From: Simiduia agarivorans SA1 = DSM 21679
GTDB taxonomy: Bacteria; Pseudomonadota; Gammaproteobacteria; Pseudomonadales; Cellvibrionaceae
Direction: 5' to 3'
Assembly (NCBI RefSeq): GCF_000305785.2
Contig: NC_018868.3
Span: forward strand, 2,390,001-2,454,000
DNA: 64,000 nt
Positions 27,187 through 35,446 of the stretch are shown in pieces (positions within the stretch are counted from its first letter, which is position 1; each line of letters starts with the position of its first letter). The position numbers were made by a program, and so were the translations under genes. The notes under the pieces were generated by a model that worked only from the letters and a program-made list of their open reading frames with translations, did no database searches and was not told the DNA's origin.

Positions 27187-27305
27187 AATCGCTCCTTTCC
27201 CGCCCGCGCGGTGTTTCGGCTAAAATAAACAGGATCCGCCAGATCGGCTTATCAGCCCCACGAAACCCGGACATAGTGTAACGCCACACCAGAGACCATT
27301 GCCAA

Positions 27306-27821
27306 ATGCCTGACACAAGAATTCGCCAGCGCGGCTTCACCCTGATCGAACTGGTGGCCGTTATCGTGGTGTTGGGCATTGTGGCGGCCATTGCGGTTCC
27401 ACGCTTCATCAATTTTTTCGAGGGCGCCATCAACGCCAACATGGTCCAGATCGCCGCCAACTACAAAGCCGGTGTAGATCAGGTGAACGCCAAGTGGCTG
27501 GCCGCCGGCAGCCCGGGTCCCAAACTCAATTTTATTCCCCTGCCCGCCGCCCAGGCCGGCGGTGACCTGAGTGTAAACGCCAATGGCTGGCCCGCCGACA
27601 CCCGGGGCGTGAGCCTCACGCTCAATTCCGGCAACGACTGCCTGGATGTCTGGCGGGCGGTGCTGAGCCCGGGCGCGCCCAGCGTTTCGCTCACTCTGGG
27701 CGCGGCCGACTTCCACACCCAATACCTGGGCGCCAACAGCTGTCGCTACCGCAACGAAAAAGACCTGACCAAACACATCGAATTCAATTCCAATACCGGC
27801 ATCGTGGTCACCAATCTCTAG
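27306..27821 (+). CDS. Type IV pilin-like protein (class I prepilin)
   Basis: The 171-aa product begins with a short charged leader (MPDTRIRQRG) and the prepilin peptidase site RG/FTLIELVAVIVVLGIVAAIAVPRF, with the conserved Glu at mature position 5. The mature body is small and carries two Cys residues (CLDVW and NSCRYRN) that could form the D-region disulfide. It may be a minor type IV pilin or a type II secretion pseudopilin; the isolated position away from pil or gsp genes leaves this open. It is followed 20 bases later by the DnaT-like gene on the same strand. Confidence 0.88.
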   Translation: MPDTRIRQRGFTLIELVAVIVVLGIVAAIAVPRFINFFEGAINANMVQIAANYKAGVDQVNAKWLAAGSPGPKLNFIPLPAAQAGGDLSVNANGWPADTRGVSLTLNSGNDCLDVWRAVLSPGAPSVSLTLGAADFHTQYLGANSCRYRNEKDLTKHIEFNSNTGIVVTNL

Positions 27822-27841
27822 GAAAGTGATAAAGTAGCCGG

Positions 27842-28975
27842 ATGAATTCCTCCCTGATTCCCGAACGCGCCATCAGCGTGAGCCCCTCGCTGGCGGCGAC
27901 CCTTGGCCTCGAAGAAGCGGTCATGCTGAGCCTGTTGACCGAGGCCATGAGCTATCTGGCCCCGGTGCACAGCAACGGCTTCCAGTGGTGTCACCTGAAA
28001 GATGACCAGGTCCAGCGGCTGATGCCGTTCTGGTCCGACCACGATATTGCCCGCATCGCCAAGAGCCTGCGCGACAAGGGCGTACTGCTGATTTCCAGTG
28101 CACCCTATTTTGAAAGCCACGAATTGCGGGTGGCCCTGAACGAGCGCAAAGGGCCGGCCAGCTTCAGCGCGCAGGTGAGCCAGAGCCCGCTCAACCGCCC
28201 GCATAACCAGGTCAGCCCCGGCGCCAGTCCCATGGCACCCAATTGGCAACCCACCGAGGATGTCTACACCCAGCTGGCCCAACACAACGTCCCGCGGGCG
28301 TTTGCGCGCGAGCAGATTCCCGAGTTTGTCACCTACTGGCGCGAGCAAGGCCAATCCGCCCATTCCTGGGGCGCCAAGTTCATCCAGCAGGTATTGCGCA
28401 AATGGCGCGAACAGGAAACCGAGTTCGGCCGGCGCGAGCAGGAAGCCCCCATGGCCAGTGGCTGGCGGCCCAGCCCCGACGCCATCGATGTGCTGGTGCG
28501 CCACGCCGGCATCAACCAGTGTTTTGTGGAAGATGCCATTGCCGAATTCGTGCTCTACTGGCGCGAACGCGGCGAGGCCTCGCGCACCTGGAACAGCAAG
28601 TTTATCCAGCATGTGCGCCGCCAGTGGGCGCGCTATACCGCCACGCTGCAACACGACACCGAACCGCGGCCATTGGCGGAAGACTGGACCCCGTCCGAGG
28701 ATGTGTTCGAAGTGCTGGCGCTGGCAAACATCGACTTGCGCTTTGCCCGCGAGCAATTGAAGGAGTTCTGTATATACTGGCGCGACACCGGCCAGCTGCA
28801 CGGCTCCTGGAACACAAAGTTCCTCCAGCATGTAAAATACCAATGGGCCAAGCGCCTGAACGGTGCACCACTACAACAGGGCAATGTGAATGCAGGACAA
28901 ACCAACCCAGCCAACGGCAGGACCCGCGACCGCAGCGTCAGCGATCAGCTCGCCGACCGGTCATGGGCGCTCTGA
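27842..28975 (+). CDS. DnaT-like primosomal protein with three tandem DnaT ssDNA-binding repeats
   Basis: The 377-aa product has an N-terminal winged-helix-like domain (about 1-105; WCHLKDDQVQRLMPF then DIARIAKSLRDKGVLLI). Three copies of the DnaT-type domain follow: W135-W188, W208-W262 and W282-W335. Each begins WxPxxD and contains EFxxYWR or EFxIYWR, then W(N/G)xKFxQxV and a final W. Repeat spacing is 73-74 residues. The DnaT domain binds single-stranded DNA and helps load the replicative helicase at restarted forks. The usual DnaT has one such domain, so three is unusual. The gene overlaps the next one, a lambda P-like loader, by 86 bases, which supports a joint role in helicase loading. 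The C-terminal tail is basic and disordered. Confidence 0.87.
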   Translation: MNSSLIPERAISVSPSLAATLGLEEAVMLSLLTEAMSYLAPVHSNGFQWCHLKDDQVQRLMPFWSDHDIARIAKSLRDKGVLLISSAPYFESHELRVALNERKGPASFSAQVSQSPLNRPHNQVSPGASPMAPNWQPTEDVYTQLAQHNVPRAFAREQIPEFVTYWREQGQSAHSWGAKFIQQVLRKWREQETEFGRREQEAPMASGWRPSPDAIDVLVRHAGINQCFVEDAIAEFVLYWRERGEASRTWNSKFIQHVRRQWARYTATLQHDTEPRPLAEDWTPSEDVFEVLALANIDLRFAREQLKEFCIYWRDTGQLHGSWNTKFLQHVKYQWAKRLNGAPLQQGNVNAGQTNPANGRTRDRSVSDQLADRSWAL

Positions 28976-29552
28976 ACGCGCCCGGGCGACGGAATCCCAC
29001 ATCGATGCCATCAACCAGGCGTTCGAGCTGTTCCGGCTGAATTACCACAACCAGTATTTTGCCGCGTTTCCGGATGTGCAGACGCTCAACATGGCCAAGC
29101 GCCTGTGGCTGGATGCCCTCACCCGGTTCAGCCCGGAGGCGATTCTGCAGGGCGCACGCCGGGTTATCGAAGCGTCCGATTTTCTGCCCACGGTGCACAA
29201 AATGATTGTCGCCTGCGAAGGCGACAACCAGACCCACGGACTGCCCGACACCCACGCCGCCTATGTGGAAGCCTGCAATGCGGCCTCGCCCAAAGCCGAG
29301 CAACGCTGGAGCCACCCGGCGGTTTACCTGGCCGGCATGGCCGCCGACTGGTATTTTCTGGCCACCCAGCCGGAAAAAACCGCCTATCCGGTGTTTGCCC
29401 AGCACTACAAATCGCTGTGCGAACAGGTCCGGGCCGGCACCCGGTTACAGATGCCCGAACGTAAAGCGTTGCCCGAAACCATTGAAACACCTCTGTCCTC
29501 AGCGGAAAACCGCGAACGTTTAGCCAGTTTGCGCAAAGCGCTGGACATCTGA
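28890..29552 (+). CDS. Phage lambda P-like replication protein (helicase loader family)
   Basis: The 220-aa product starts at ATG 28890 after CAGGG at suitable distance, inside the 3' end of the DnaT-like gene. After a disordered N terminus, residues about 35-190 match what I know of the replication protein P family: AFELFRLNYHNQYFAAFPD, AKRLWLDALTRFSPEAILQGARRVIEASDFLPTVHKM, and HPAVYLAGMAADWYFLA. Lambda P recruits DnaB to the origin. Chromosomal homologues next to DnaT-like genes are known from Pseudomonas-type genomes and may act in replication restart. No phage structural or integrase genes lie nearby, so this is probably a domesticated host gene. Confidence 0.85.
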   Translation: MQDKPTQPTAGPATAASAISSPTGHGRSERARATESHIDAINQAFELFRLNYHNQYFAAFPDVQTLNMAKRLWLDALTRFSPEAILQGARRVIEASDFLPTVHKMIVACEGDNQTHGLPDTHAAYVEACNAASPKAEQRWSHPAVYLAGMAADWYFLATQPEKTAYPVFAQHYKSLCEQVRAGTRLQMPERKALPETIETPLSSAENRERLASLRKALDI

Positions 29553-29609
29553 ATACACCCTTTTTTTACCGATTATGCGGCGAGCCGGCGGCTCGCGGCC
29601 GGAGAGACG

Positions 29610-30560
29610 ATGGACCATTCAAAAGGCAAAATGCTGGCGTGGGTTTTCGCCAGCTATGTAGTCGCCGTACTGGCATTGACCCTCACATTGGCCAGCAACC
29701 CACTCATGGAGCGTCGCTCTTTTCTGAAGGAACCGGGGCTGGACTTCACCAGCGAAACCGAAGAGGAATACCAGGCGCGTATCGCGCTGGCCTTACAGCA
29801 AACCGCCGACGCCGCGTTTGAGGATTACGCCGACCAGTTTCTGTCAAAGCTCAAGCTGGTCGCCCACGATGGCACCATCAAGAACGAGCTCAATAACGAA
29901 TACGATTACCGGCAACTGCCCGACTTTGCCGCCATCAGCCACATCCCTGACCGCAAAAAGGCGTTTTTCGATTACCTCCGGCCGGCGGTGGAGTACCAGA
30001 ACCAATTGATCCGGGAACGGCGGGTCATACTGAAGGGGATTGAAATTTTCATTGCCAATGGCGGACAGCTGTCCAGCGCACAACAGCGTTACATGAAGCA
30101 AATGCGCAAGCGCTACAGAATCGACAAATCCTTGACCGATGAAGAAGCGATCCCGGTACTCATGCGCCGCATGGATACCATTCCGGTGTCAATGGTGCTG
30201 GCGCAGGCCGCCATCGAGTCGGCCTGGGGCCAAAGCCGGTTCGCACGCGAAGCCAACAACCTGTTTGGCCAATGGTGCTTCCGCCCGGGCTGCGGCATCG
30301 TGCCCAACAGTCGGCCGGCGGGCAAAACCTATGAGGTAAAAGCGTTCGACAGCGTCGATCAGGGCATCGCGGCCTACTTCCAGAACATCAACGCCTTCCA
30401 CCGCTACTCTGAAATCCGCGACATCCGCGAGGCGGCCCGGGCAGCGGGTAAGCCACTCAAGGGCTACGACATGGTTGCCGGCCTGCAGGCCTACTCCACC
30501 CGGGGCGATGAATACATCCGGGAATTGCGCGCGATGATCCGCGGCAACAAGCTGGAGTGA
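29610..30560 (+). CDS. Bax-like glucosaminidase-domain protein
   Basis: The start ATG 29610 follows GGAGAGACG. The 316-aa product has one N-terminal membrane anchor (MLAWVFASYVVAVLALTLTLA, about 8-29), a helical region, and a C-terminal mannosyl-glycoprotein endo-beta-N-acetylglucosaminidase-like domain. The catalytic glutamate lies in AQAAIESAWGQSRFAREANNLFGQWCF (E203), and AAYFQNINAF and YSTRGDEYI are typical of Bax/FlgJ-type hydrolases. It probably cleaves peptidoglycan glycan strands in the periplasm while anchored to the inner membrane. A small hairpin (29580-29596) lies just before its ribosome site. An intrinsic terminator follows. Confidence 0.9.
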   Translation: MDHSKGKMLAWVFASYVVAVLALTLTLASNPLMERRSFLKEPGLDFTSETEEEYQARIALALQQTADAAFEDYADQFLSKLKLVAHDGTIKNELNNEYDYRQLPDFAAISHIPDRKKAFFDYLRPAVEYQNQLIRERRVILKGIEIFIANGGQLSSAQQRYMKQMRKRYRIDKSLTDEEAIPVLMRRMDTIPVSMVLAQAAIESAWGQSRFAREANNLFGQWCFRPGCGIVPNSRPAGKTYEVKAFDSVDQGIAAYFQNINAFHRYSEIRDIREAARAAGKPLKGYDMVAGLQAYSTRGDEYIRELRAMIRGNKLE

Positions 30561-30573
30561 AAAACACCAGGCA

Positions 30574-30604
30574 TAAAAAAACCCGGCATTGCCGGGTTTT
30601 TTTA
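30574..30604. terminator. Bidirectional intrinsic terminator
   Basis: A stem ACCCGGCATTGCCGGGT is flanked by an A-run on the left and a T-run on the right, so it works as an intrinsic terminator in both directions. It lies between the convergent Bax-like and cold-shock genes and serves both. Confidence 0.93.
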
Positions 30605-30614
30605 TGCGGGCTGA

Positions 30615-30827
30615 TTAAACGAGTGTTACGTTTTCAGCCTGTGGGCCCTTCTGACCCTGAGTGATTTCGAAAGTCACTGACTGACCTTCAGCCAAGGTCT
30701 TGCGACCTGTGCCGTTGATTGCGCGGAAGTGTACGAATACATCCGGGCCACCAGCGGTCTGCTGCAGGAAACCATAACCTTTCTCATCGTTAAACCACTT
30801 AACGGTACCATTGTGAATAGTAGACAT
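30615..30827 (-). CDS. Cold-shock domain protein (CspA family)
   Basis: ATG 30827 has the ribosome site ACGAGG 6 bases upstream and gives the standard 70-residue product; the longer open frame upstream is leader RNA. The single cold-shock domain has RNP1 KGYGFL and RNP2 VFVHF, with WFN in the first strand. Such proteins bind single-stranded RNA or DNA and melt secondary structure. CspA-type mRNAs usually have long regulatory leaders, and the 100-plus bases upstream here would fit, though I could not identify a cold box. The gene ends at the shared terminator with the Bax-like gene. Confidence 0.95.
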   Translation of the reverse strand: MSTIHNGTVKWFNDEKGYGFLQQTAGGPDVFVHFRAINGTGRKTLAEGQSVTFEITQGQKGPQAENVTLV

Positions 30828-30994
30828 TTTAAACCTCGTCTCAAAATATAAAGCGCCGCGTCCCTGGCGAAGATCCAACTTATCCATCCAGCAGCGCAGA
30901 GCAAGGCAAAAAGTCTTTCGGCTGAGCGGCAAAACGGTAAAGCGCAATCATTCTAGGTGGCCCTTGACAAGAGTACAAGCGAATTCGGCGGCCT

Positions 30995-32068
30995 TTAGGG
31001 TTCAAACGGCCAATTGCCATCGTCCTTTGGTCGCAAAAACGCGGTGGAGTGCCAATAGAAGCGCCCTTTACCTGCGGGGGCGGTGCAATTGTAGCGGGAA
31101 CGGCCAGGCGCCAGCGGCCGGCCGGCCTGAAAAGCCACCCAACCCGCATCGGCCTGGTGCGCCTGTGCCAACCCCTGACCACTCACATAGCAACGCACCT
31201 GGCCGGCGATGGATGCCGGCAGCTGATAGCTCAGCACCGGCCTGTCCGCCCGCGCGAGCACCCCGTCCGGCAGGTCTGCGCCGGTGCCGGTCTGCAGGCG
31301 GAAACCCTCATAGGGTAACGGCAGGGTGCGCAACTTGAGCGTGAAGTCCGCATCGTCACCGTAATCCCCGCCCATGGGAAAGCGGGCCAGCGCCAGCTTG
31401 TCGCGACGAGTGGCCGGCCCGCTTTGCTGGCCGAATGCCACATAGCCGGCTTGGTCTAAAAGGGTCTGCAAGGCCTGATTGCTTTCGCCGTAGGGGTACG
31501 CAAAAGCGCGATAACCGTGGCCGGTCTGCGCTTTGATACGCGCTTCCGCCTGTTCGATGTCGGCCATGACCTGCGTTGCCCACTGATCGTCGGTGAGCGC
31601 GCCGGTGCGTCGTACCAAATGCCCGTGCGTGCGGCTGTGGTTGGCCATGGCTGCGCCCTCGCGACTCATTTGCTGCAGCTGGTCCCAGGTCATCATGTGC
31701 CGCGCCCGGCTATCCACTGCATCGGTACTGACAAACACCACATAGGGCCAGCCACGGGTCTTCAACAACGGGTGAGCCACCGAGTAAATCGACTCATAGG
31801 CATCGTCAAAGGTGATCAGTACGGTTTTATCCGGCAGGGGTTGTTCGGACTCCAGCGCCGCCAGCACCTGCGGCAGCGACACCACCGCAAAGCCAGCCGC
31901 CTCAATCAACTCCAGATGGCGGACAAAACGCGCCGGGCTGGTACTGGTGGCCGCCGGCGTGGACTCGCTGATGTGATGGTATTGAAGAATGACCAGGGCC
32001 GACGCCGTGGCGGGCAACAGGGCGATAATCAGGGCGGCCATACAGGCCAGGTGCCGGACGTATTTCAT
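30995..32068 (-). CDS. Polysaccharide deacetylase (CE4/NodB family), exported
   Basis: ATG 32068 gives a signal peptide (VRHLACMAALIIALLPATASA) and a 357-aa product; the frame to the left would need a TTG. The NodB homology domain is clear: LITFDDAYES supplies the catalytic base and metal Asp, ANHSRTHGHLVR the two metal-binding His, and RAFAYPYGE motif 3. A C-terminal beta domain of roughly 110 residues follows. Arrangement and length resemble PgaB-like N-terminal deacetylases without the second hydrolase domain. The enzyme removes acetyl groups from N-acetylglucosamine polymers (peptidoglycan, PNAG or chitin fragments) in the periplasm or outside the cell. No biosynthetic pga genes are adjacent. 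Confidence 0.9.
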   Translation of the reverse strand: MKYVRHLACMAALIIALLPATASALVILQYHHISESTPAATSTSPARFVRHLELIEAAGFAVVSLPQVLAALESEQPLPDKTVLITFDDAYESIYSVAHPLLKTRGWPYVVFVSTDAVDSRARHMMTWDQLQQMSREGAAMANHSRTHGHLVRRTGALTDDQWATQVMADIEQAEARIKAQTGHGYRAFAYPYGESNQALQTLLDQAGYVAFGQQSGPATRRDKLALARFPMGGDYGDDADFTLKLRTLPLPYEGFRLQTGTGADLPDGVLARADRPVLSYQLPASIAGQVRCYVSGQGLAQAHQADAGWVAFQAGRPLAPGRSRYNCTAPAGKGRFYWHSTAFLRPKDDGNWPFEP

Positions 32069-32154
32069 AGGACTATAGTGAACATGCAAGCAGCGGATGC
32101 CGATTTACGGCAGGATGCATCATTGTAACCGTCTGTGCGAGGCCCTCAAGTCAC

Positions 32155-33891
32155 GTGAACCAGCCCAGCTCCAGCCCCAGCGCCAAACGCATCGCCCGCA
32201 CCATTCTGAATGGCTTTGACGCCTACTTTGCCGACTACCAGAACATCACCCTGGGCGCCAAGGCGCGCTTTGAAACCGCCAACTGGGCCAGGGCACAAAG
32301 CGCGCACCGCGACCGCATCGAGCTGTACAAAACCAAGGCCGACCAGGTGCGCCAGTTAGTGGGCACCGTCACCAGTAAAAATGTGCTGGATCTTTCGCTC
32401 TGGCAACAGGCCCGGCAGGCCTATGCCCAGCTGGTGAGCAATCACAACAACTATGAAATTGCCGAGACGTTTTTCAATTCTATTTTTTGCAATCTGTTCG
32501 ACCACCAGCAGATTCATGATTCCAATCTTTTTGTAAAACCCTCAAAAGCCACCGACAACAAACAGCTGGAAAACTACAGTATCTATTTCAGCTATCCGCT
32601 CGACGCCGGCACCCAAACCATTATCGAGCGGCTGTTCGAAGAGTTCGCCTTCTCCACGCCGTGGGAGGATATGGCGCGCGATGTGGCGCGCATTGACCAG
32701 ACATTGAACCAGCACCTGACTGAGGCCGGTCTCGATCCCGTCCATGGCCGCATTGATGTACTGGAATCCATTTTTTACCGCAACAAAGGCGCCTACCTGG
32801 TGGGCCGGTTGGTGTTCGACAACCTCATCTGCCCGTTTGTCATCGCCTTTCAGAATAATGAGCGCAACGGTATTTTTGCCGACGCGTTGCTGCTGGACCA
32901 GGACAGCGTCAGCCGGATCTTCAGTTTTACCCGCTCCTATTTCATGGTGGACACGCCGGTTCCTTCACGTTTTGTCCGGTTCCTGCGCACGCTGATGCCG
33001 CGCAAAGATGTATCGGAAATCTATAACGCCCTGGGCTTCAACAAGCACGGAAAGACCGAGTTCTACCGGCACACCATCAATCACATGAAAGCCAGTGATG
33101 ACCTGTTTGTGGAAGCGCCCGGCATCCGCGGCATGGTGATGAGTGTGTTCACCCTGCCCAGCTATGACGTGGTATTCAAAGTCATCAAGGACCGGTTCGA
33201 TCCACCCAAAACCGTGACCGAGGCCATCGTTAAAGAAAAATACAAACTGGTGTCCCGTTCGGATCGCGCCGGCCGTATGGCCGACACCCAGGAATACAGT
33301 AATTTTATTTTTTACCGCAACCGCTTCAGCGAGGAACTGCTCGCGGAACTGCAACGGGTGGCGCCGTCAAAACTCATCATCACCAGTAAAACAGTGATCA
33401 TCAAACACCTGTACACCGAGCGCCGGATGACGCCGCTCAATCTCTATCTGGCCGAGGCAAACGAAAACCAATTGGCCGACGTGATGAATGAATACGGGCT
33501 GGCCATAAAACAATTGGCTGCCGCCAATATTTTTACCGGCGACATGCTGTTGAAAAACTTCGGCGTCACCCGCCACGGCCGCGTGGTGTTTTATGACTAC
33601 GATGAAATCTGTCTGATTACCGAGTGCAATTTCCGCAAGATCCCGGAGCCCCGCAACGAGCAGGAAGAGATGGCCGACCGGCCTTGGTATCCGGTGGCCG
33701 AAAACGACATTTTCCCAGAAGAATTCAGGTTATTTTTTACCGGCGCACCGCAAGCCCGTGCCGCCTTTGAGCGCTACCACCAGGATTTGTACGATTACCG
33801 CTATTGGCAAAAAATTCAGACAGAACTACTGGACGGAAAGATCAACGACACCTTCCCGTACCGGCAGGAACAGCGATTCAAACGAACTTGA
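32155..33891 (+). CDS. aceK: Isocitrate dehydrogenase kinase/phosphatase
   Basis: The protein is 578 aa, the same length as Escherichia coli AceK, and begins at a GTG (32155) behind GCGAGG. AceK-specific segments are recognisable, including IARTILNGFDAYFADYQ at the N terminus, the ATP-binding VVFKVIKDRFDPPKT, and HGRVVFYDYDEIC near the kinase catalytic site. It phosphorylates and dephosphorylates isocitrate dehydrogenase to divert carbon into the glyoxylate shunt during growth on acetate or fatty acids. The shunt genes aceA and aceB are not in the window, so aceK is separated from them here. Its 3' end overlaps the convergent PilZ gene by 14 bases. Confidence 0.96.
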   Translation: MNQPSSSPSAKRIARTILNGFDAYFADYQNITLGAKARFETANWARAQSAHRDRIELYKTKADQVRQLVGTVTSKNVLDLSLWQQARQAYAQLVSNHNNYEIAETFFNSIFCNLFDHQQIHDSNLFVKPSKATDNKQLENYSIYFSYPLDAGTQTIIERLFEEFAFSTPWEDMARDVARIDQTLNQHLTEAGLDPVHGRIDVLESIFYRNKGAYLVGRLVFDNLICPFVIAFQNNERNGIFADALLLDQDSVSRIFSFTRSYFMVDTPVPSRFVRFLRTLMPRKDVSEIYNALGFNKHGKTEFYRHTINHMKASDDLFVEAPGIRGMVMSVFTLPSYDVVFKVIKDRFDPPKTVTEAIVKEKYKLVSRSDRAGRMADTQEYSNFIFYRNRFSEELLAELQRVAPSKLIITSKTVIIKHLYTERRMTPLNLYLAEANENQLADVMNEYGLAIKQLAAANIFTGDMLLKNFGVTRHGRVVFYDYDEICLITECNFRKIPEPRNEQEEMADRPWYPVAENDIFPEEFRLFFTGAPQARAAFERYHQDLYDYRYWQKIQTELLDGKINDTFPYRQEQRFKRT

Positions 33892-34138
33892 GGCCAAGGC
33901 CACCGGGCTCGACCCGGACAATGAGCATATCGACGATAGGGGCATCCATGAGCATACCCTGCACCTGGCCACGCACCTGAGTACCTACCGGCGGCATTTC
34001 CTGCGGATCGGTGACAATAAAAATGCCGCCATCGGAAATATCGCGGGTTTGCACCATCAATTCACCAAATGAATCGTGCGTGATCAGTACCCGGCAACGC
34101 ACCGGAATACGTGGGTAACGCCTGTTTTCATTGGTCAT
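33878..34138 (-). CDS. PilZ-domain protein
   Basis: ATG 34138 gives an 86-aa single-domain protein; the longer frame is unlikely. The c-di-GMP-binding signature is present as NRRYPRIPVRCRV (RxxxR-type) followed by TRDISDGGIFI (the D-S-x-x-G motif). The domain is a stand-alone PilZ that may regulate motility or exopolysaccharide through c-di-GMP. It overlaps aceK convergently and is followed upstream by an unknown membrane-anchored protein on the same strand. Confidence 0.88.
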   Translation of the reverse strand: MTNENRRYPRIPVRCRVLITHDSFGELMVQTRDISDGGIFIVTDPQEMPPVGTQVRGQVQGMLMDAPIVDMLIVRVEPGGLGLKFV

Positions 34139-34194
34139 AGGCCAGGGTCCGTGTGATCGGCCGTCCAACGCAGACGGCCGCCATGCCACGCAGC

Positions 34195-35367
34195 TTACTT
34201 GTCGTCCACCAACAGTTGATCAAGGCGGCTGCGATAGAAAGTAATGGAGAAGCGATTGACACCGTCTCTCACCACCTCAACCACCAGTTCCGACTCACCC
34301 ACGCTGATAACAGTACCGGTCGTGGTTTTACTGCCAGTGACCACATGAATGGTTTTACCCACATAGCCACGCGCTTCATCAAAACTGATTTCAAACGGCC
34401 CTTTCGGTGCCGCAGGTTGTACCGGTGCGACCACTTTGGGTTCATCGCGCAACGGCTCCACCTCTATAAATATAGGCGAAATGGGCGATCCTGCGAGTTC
34501 CACTTCCAAGCGGTCCATAATCCGCTGACTGATAACTTCCGGTGCTTCCGGCTCATCGAAGTTGATATTGAGCAACCAGCGCAAGGTCAGGCGCTCGGGG
34601 TTCTCCAGATATCGGGCGTACGCGGCCCGGGCAGGCGCACTCAGGCCTAGGCCCCGGTAAGCCAGGTATTTTTCCACCCCGGCAAGGTGAGCGGCATGCA
34701 ACGCCGGCACGTCCATGCTGTGGTGACGGGCGCAGTACTCGGACCAGGCCTTCATGCTGCGGATGTCGTCGAAATTGAAGCGGATCAGATCGAGCGAACC
34801 CATGCGCTGCAGATTGCTGCTCACTTCGCCGAACCGCAACTGGGTGGAGAATTCGTAGGCACCGCGCACCAGCAGATCGATATCCACAATCAGGTCGCGT
34901 GCAGCAGCACCGTACTGATACTTAAGGCTCACGTCGCTGTCGGCATCAATACCCAGCATCCAGGGGGCCGGCTGACGCTCCGGATGGGTACAATCCACAT
35001 CCACTTCGGCCGCCGCCGCTACGTGGTTCAGATTGGCGTTCACACCGGAGATTTTAATGCTCATGGATTCAGGCGCTGCACGGCTGAAACGCTGCTGAAC
35101 CAGCGCTGGCAGCGACTCCATATCCACTTCCACCGACTGAATGAAGGCACTGAAATCTTCACCATCAACCGAATTCACCTGAATCCGGTTAACGGTGATC
35201 ACCCCGTCAAAGCCCAGACTCAGGCGACCGTAGGTGATATACATCACACCCGACAGGTCGGCGATGGCATCGTCGACTTTATTGCGGATATCCCATTGCA
35301 ACAGCCAGCGACCTGCCACCAGCAATACCGCAACCAGAACCACCAATTTAAAAATTTTCTTTCCCAT
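34195..35367 (-). CDS. Membrane-anchored periplasmic protein of unknown function
   Basis: The 390-aa product has one N-terminal membrane helix (FKLVVLVAVLLVAGRWLLQ, about 6-24). A large periplasmic part follows whose start (YGRLSLGFDGVITVNRIQV) resembles AsmA/DUF945-like beta proteins. A helical middle portion contains a conserved-looking Cys/His segment (WSEYCARHH). The last 65 residues form a small beta domain (YVGKTIHVVTGSKTTTGTVISVGESELVVEVV) that looks like an SH3/Sm-type barrel. I do not know its role. It lies between PilZ and parC, all on the minus strand, but the spacing does not prove an operon. Confidence 0.65.
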   Translation of the reverse strand: MGKKIFKLVVLVAVLLVAGRWLLQWDIRNKVDDAIADLSGVMYITYGRLSLGFDGVITVNRIQVNSVDGEDFSAFIQSVEVDMESLPALVQQRFSRAAPESMSIKISGVNANLNHVAAAAEVDVDCTHPERQPAPWMLGIDADSDVSLKYQYGAAARDLIVDIDLLVRGAYEFSTQLRFGEVSSNLQRMGSLDLIRFNFDDIRSMKAWSEYCARHHSMDVPALHAAHLAGVEKYLAYRGLGLSAPARAAYARYLENPERLTLRWLLNINFDEPEAPEVISQRIMDRLEVELAGSPISPIFIEVEPLRDEPKVVAPVQPAAPKGPFEISFDEARGYVGKTIHVVTGSKTTTGTVISVGESELVVEVVRDGVNRFSITFYRSRLDQLLVDDK

Positions 35368-35446
35368 AATTCACCTCAATGTGCATTCAGGCGTCCTTGC
35401 CAGGGCCTGAAGAGCCGATTCTAGCAGCCTGCGGCAAGAATCCCGA

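Noticed and set aside
27842..29552. Prophage or phage remnant suggested by DnaT- and P-like proteins
   Set aside because: No integrase, repressor, structural or lysis genes are near, and the flanks are housekeeping genes; chromosomal DnaT/P pairs are known in relatives.
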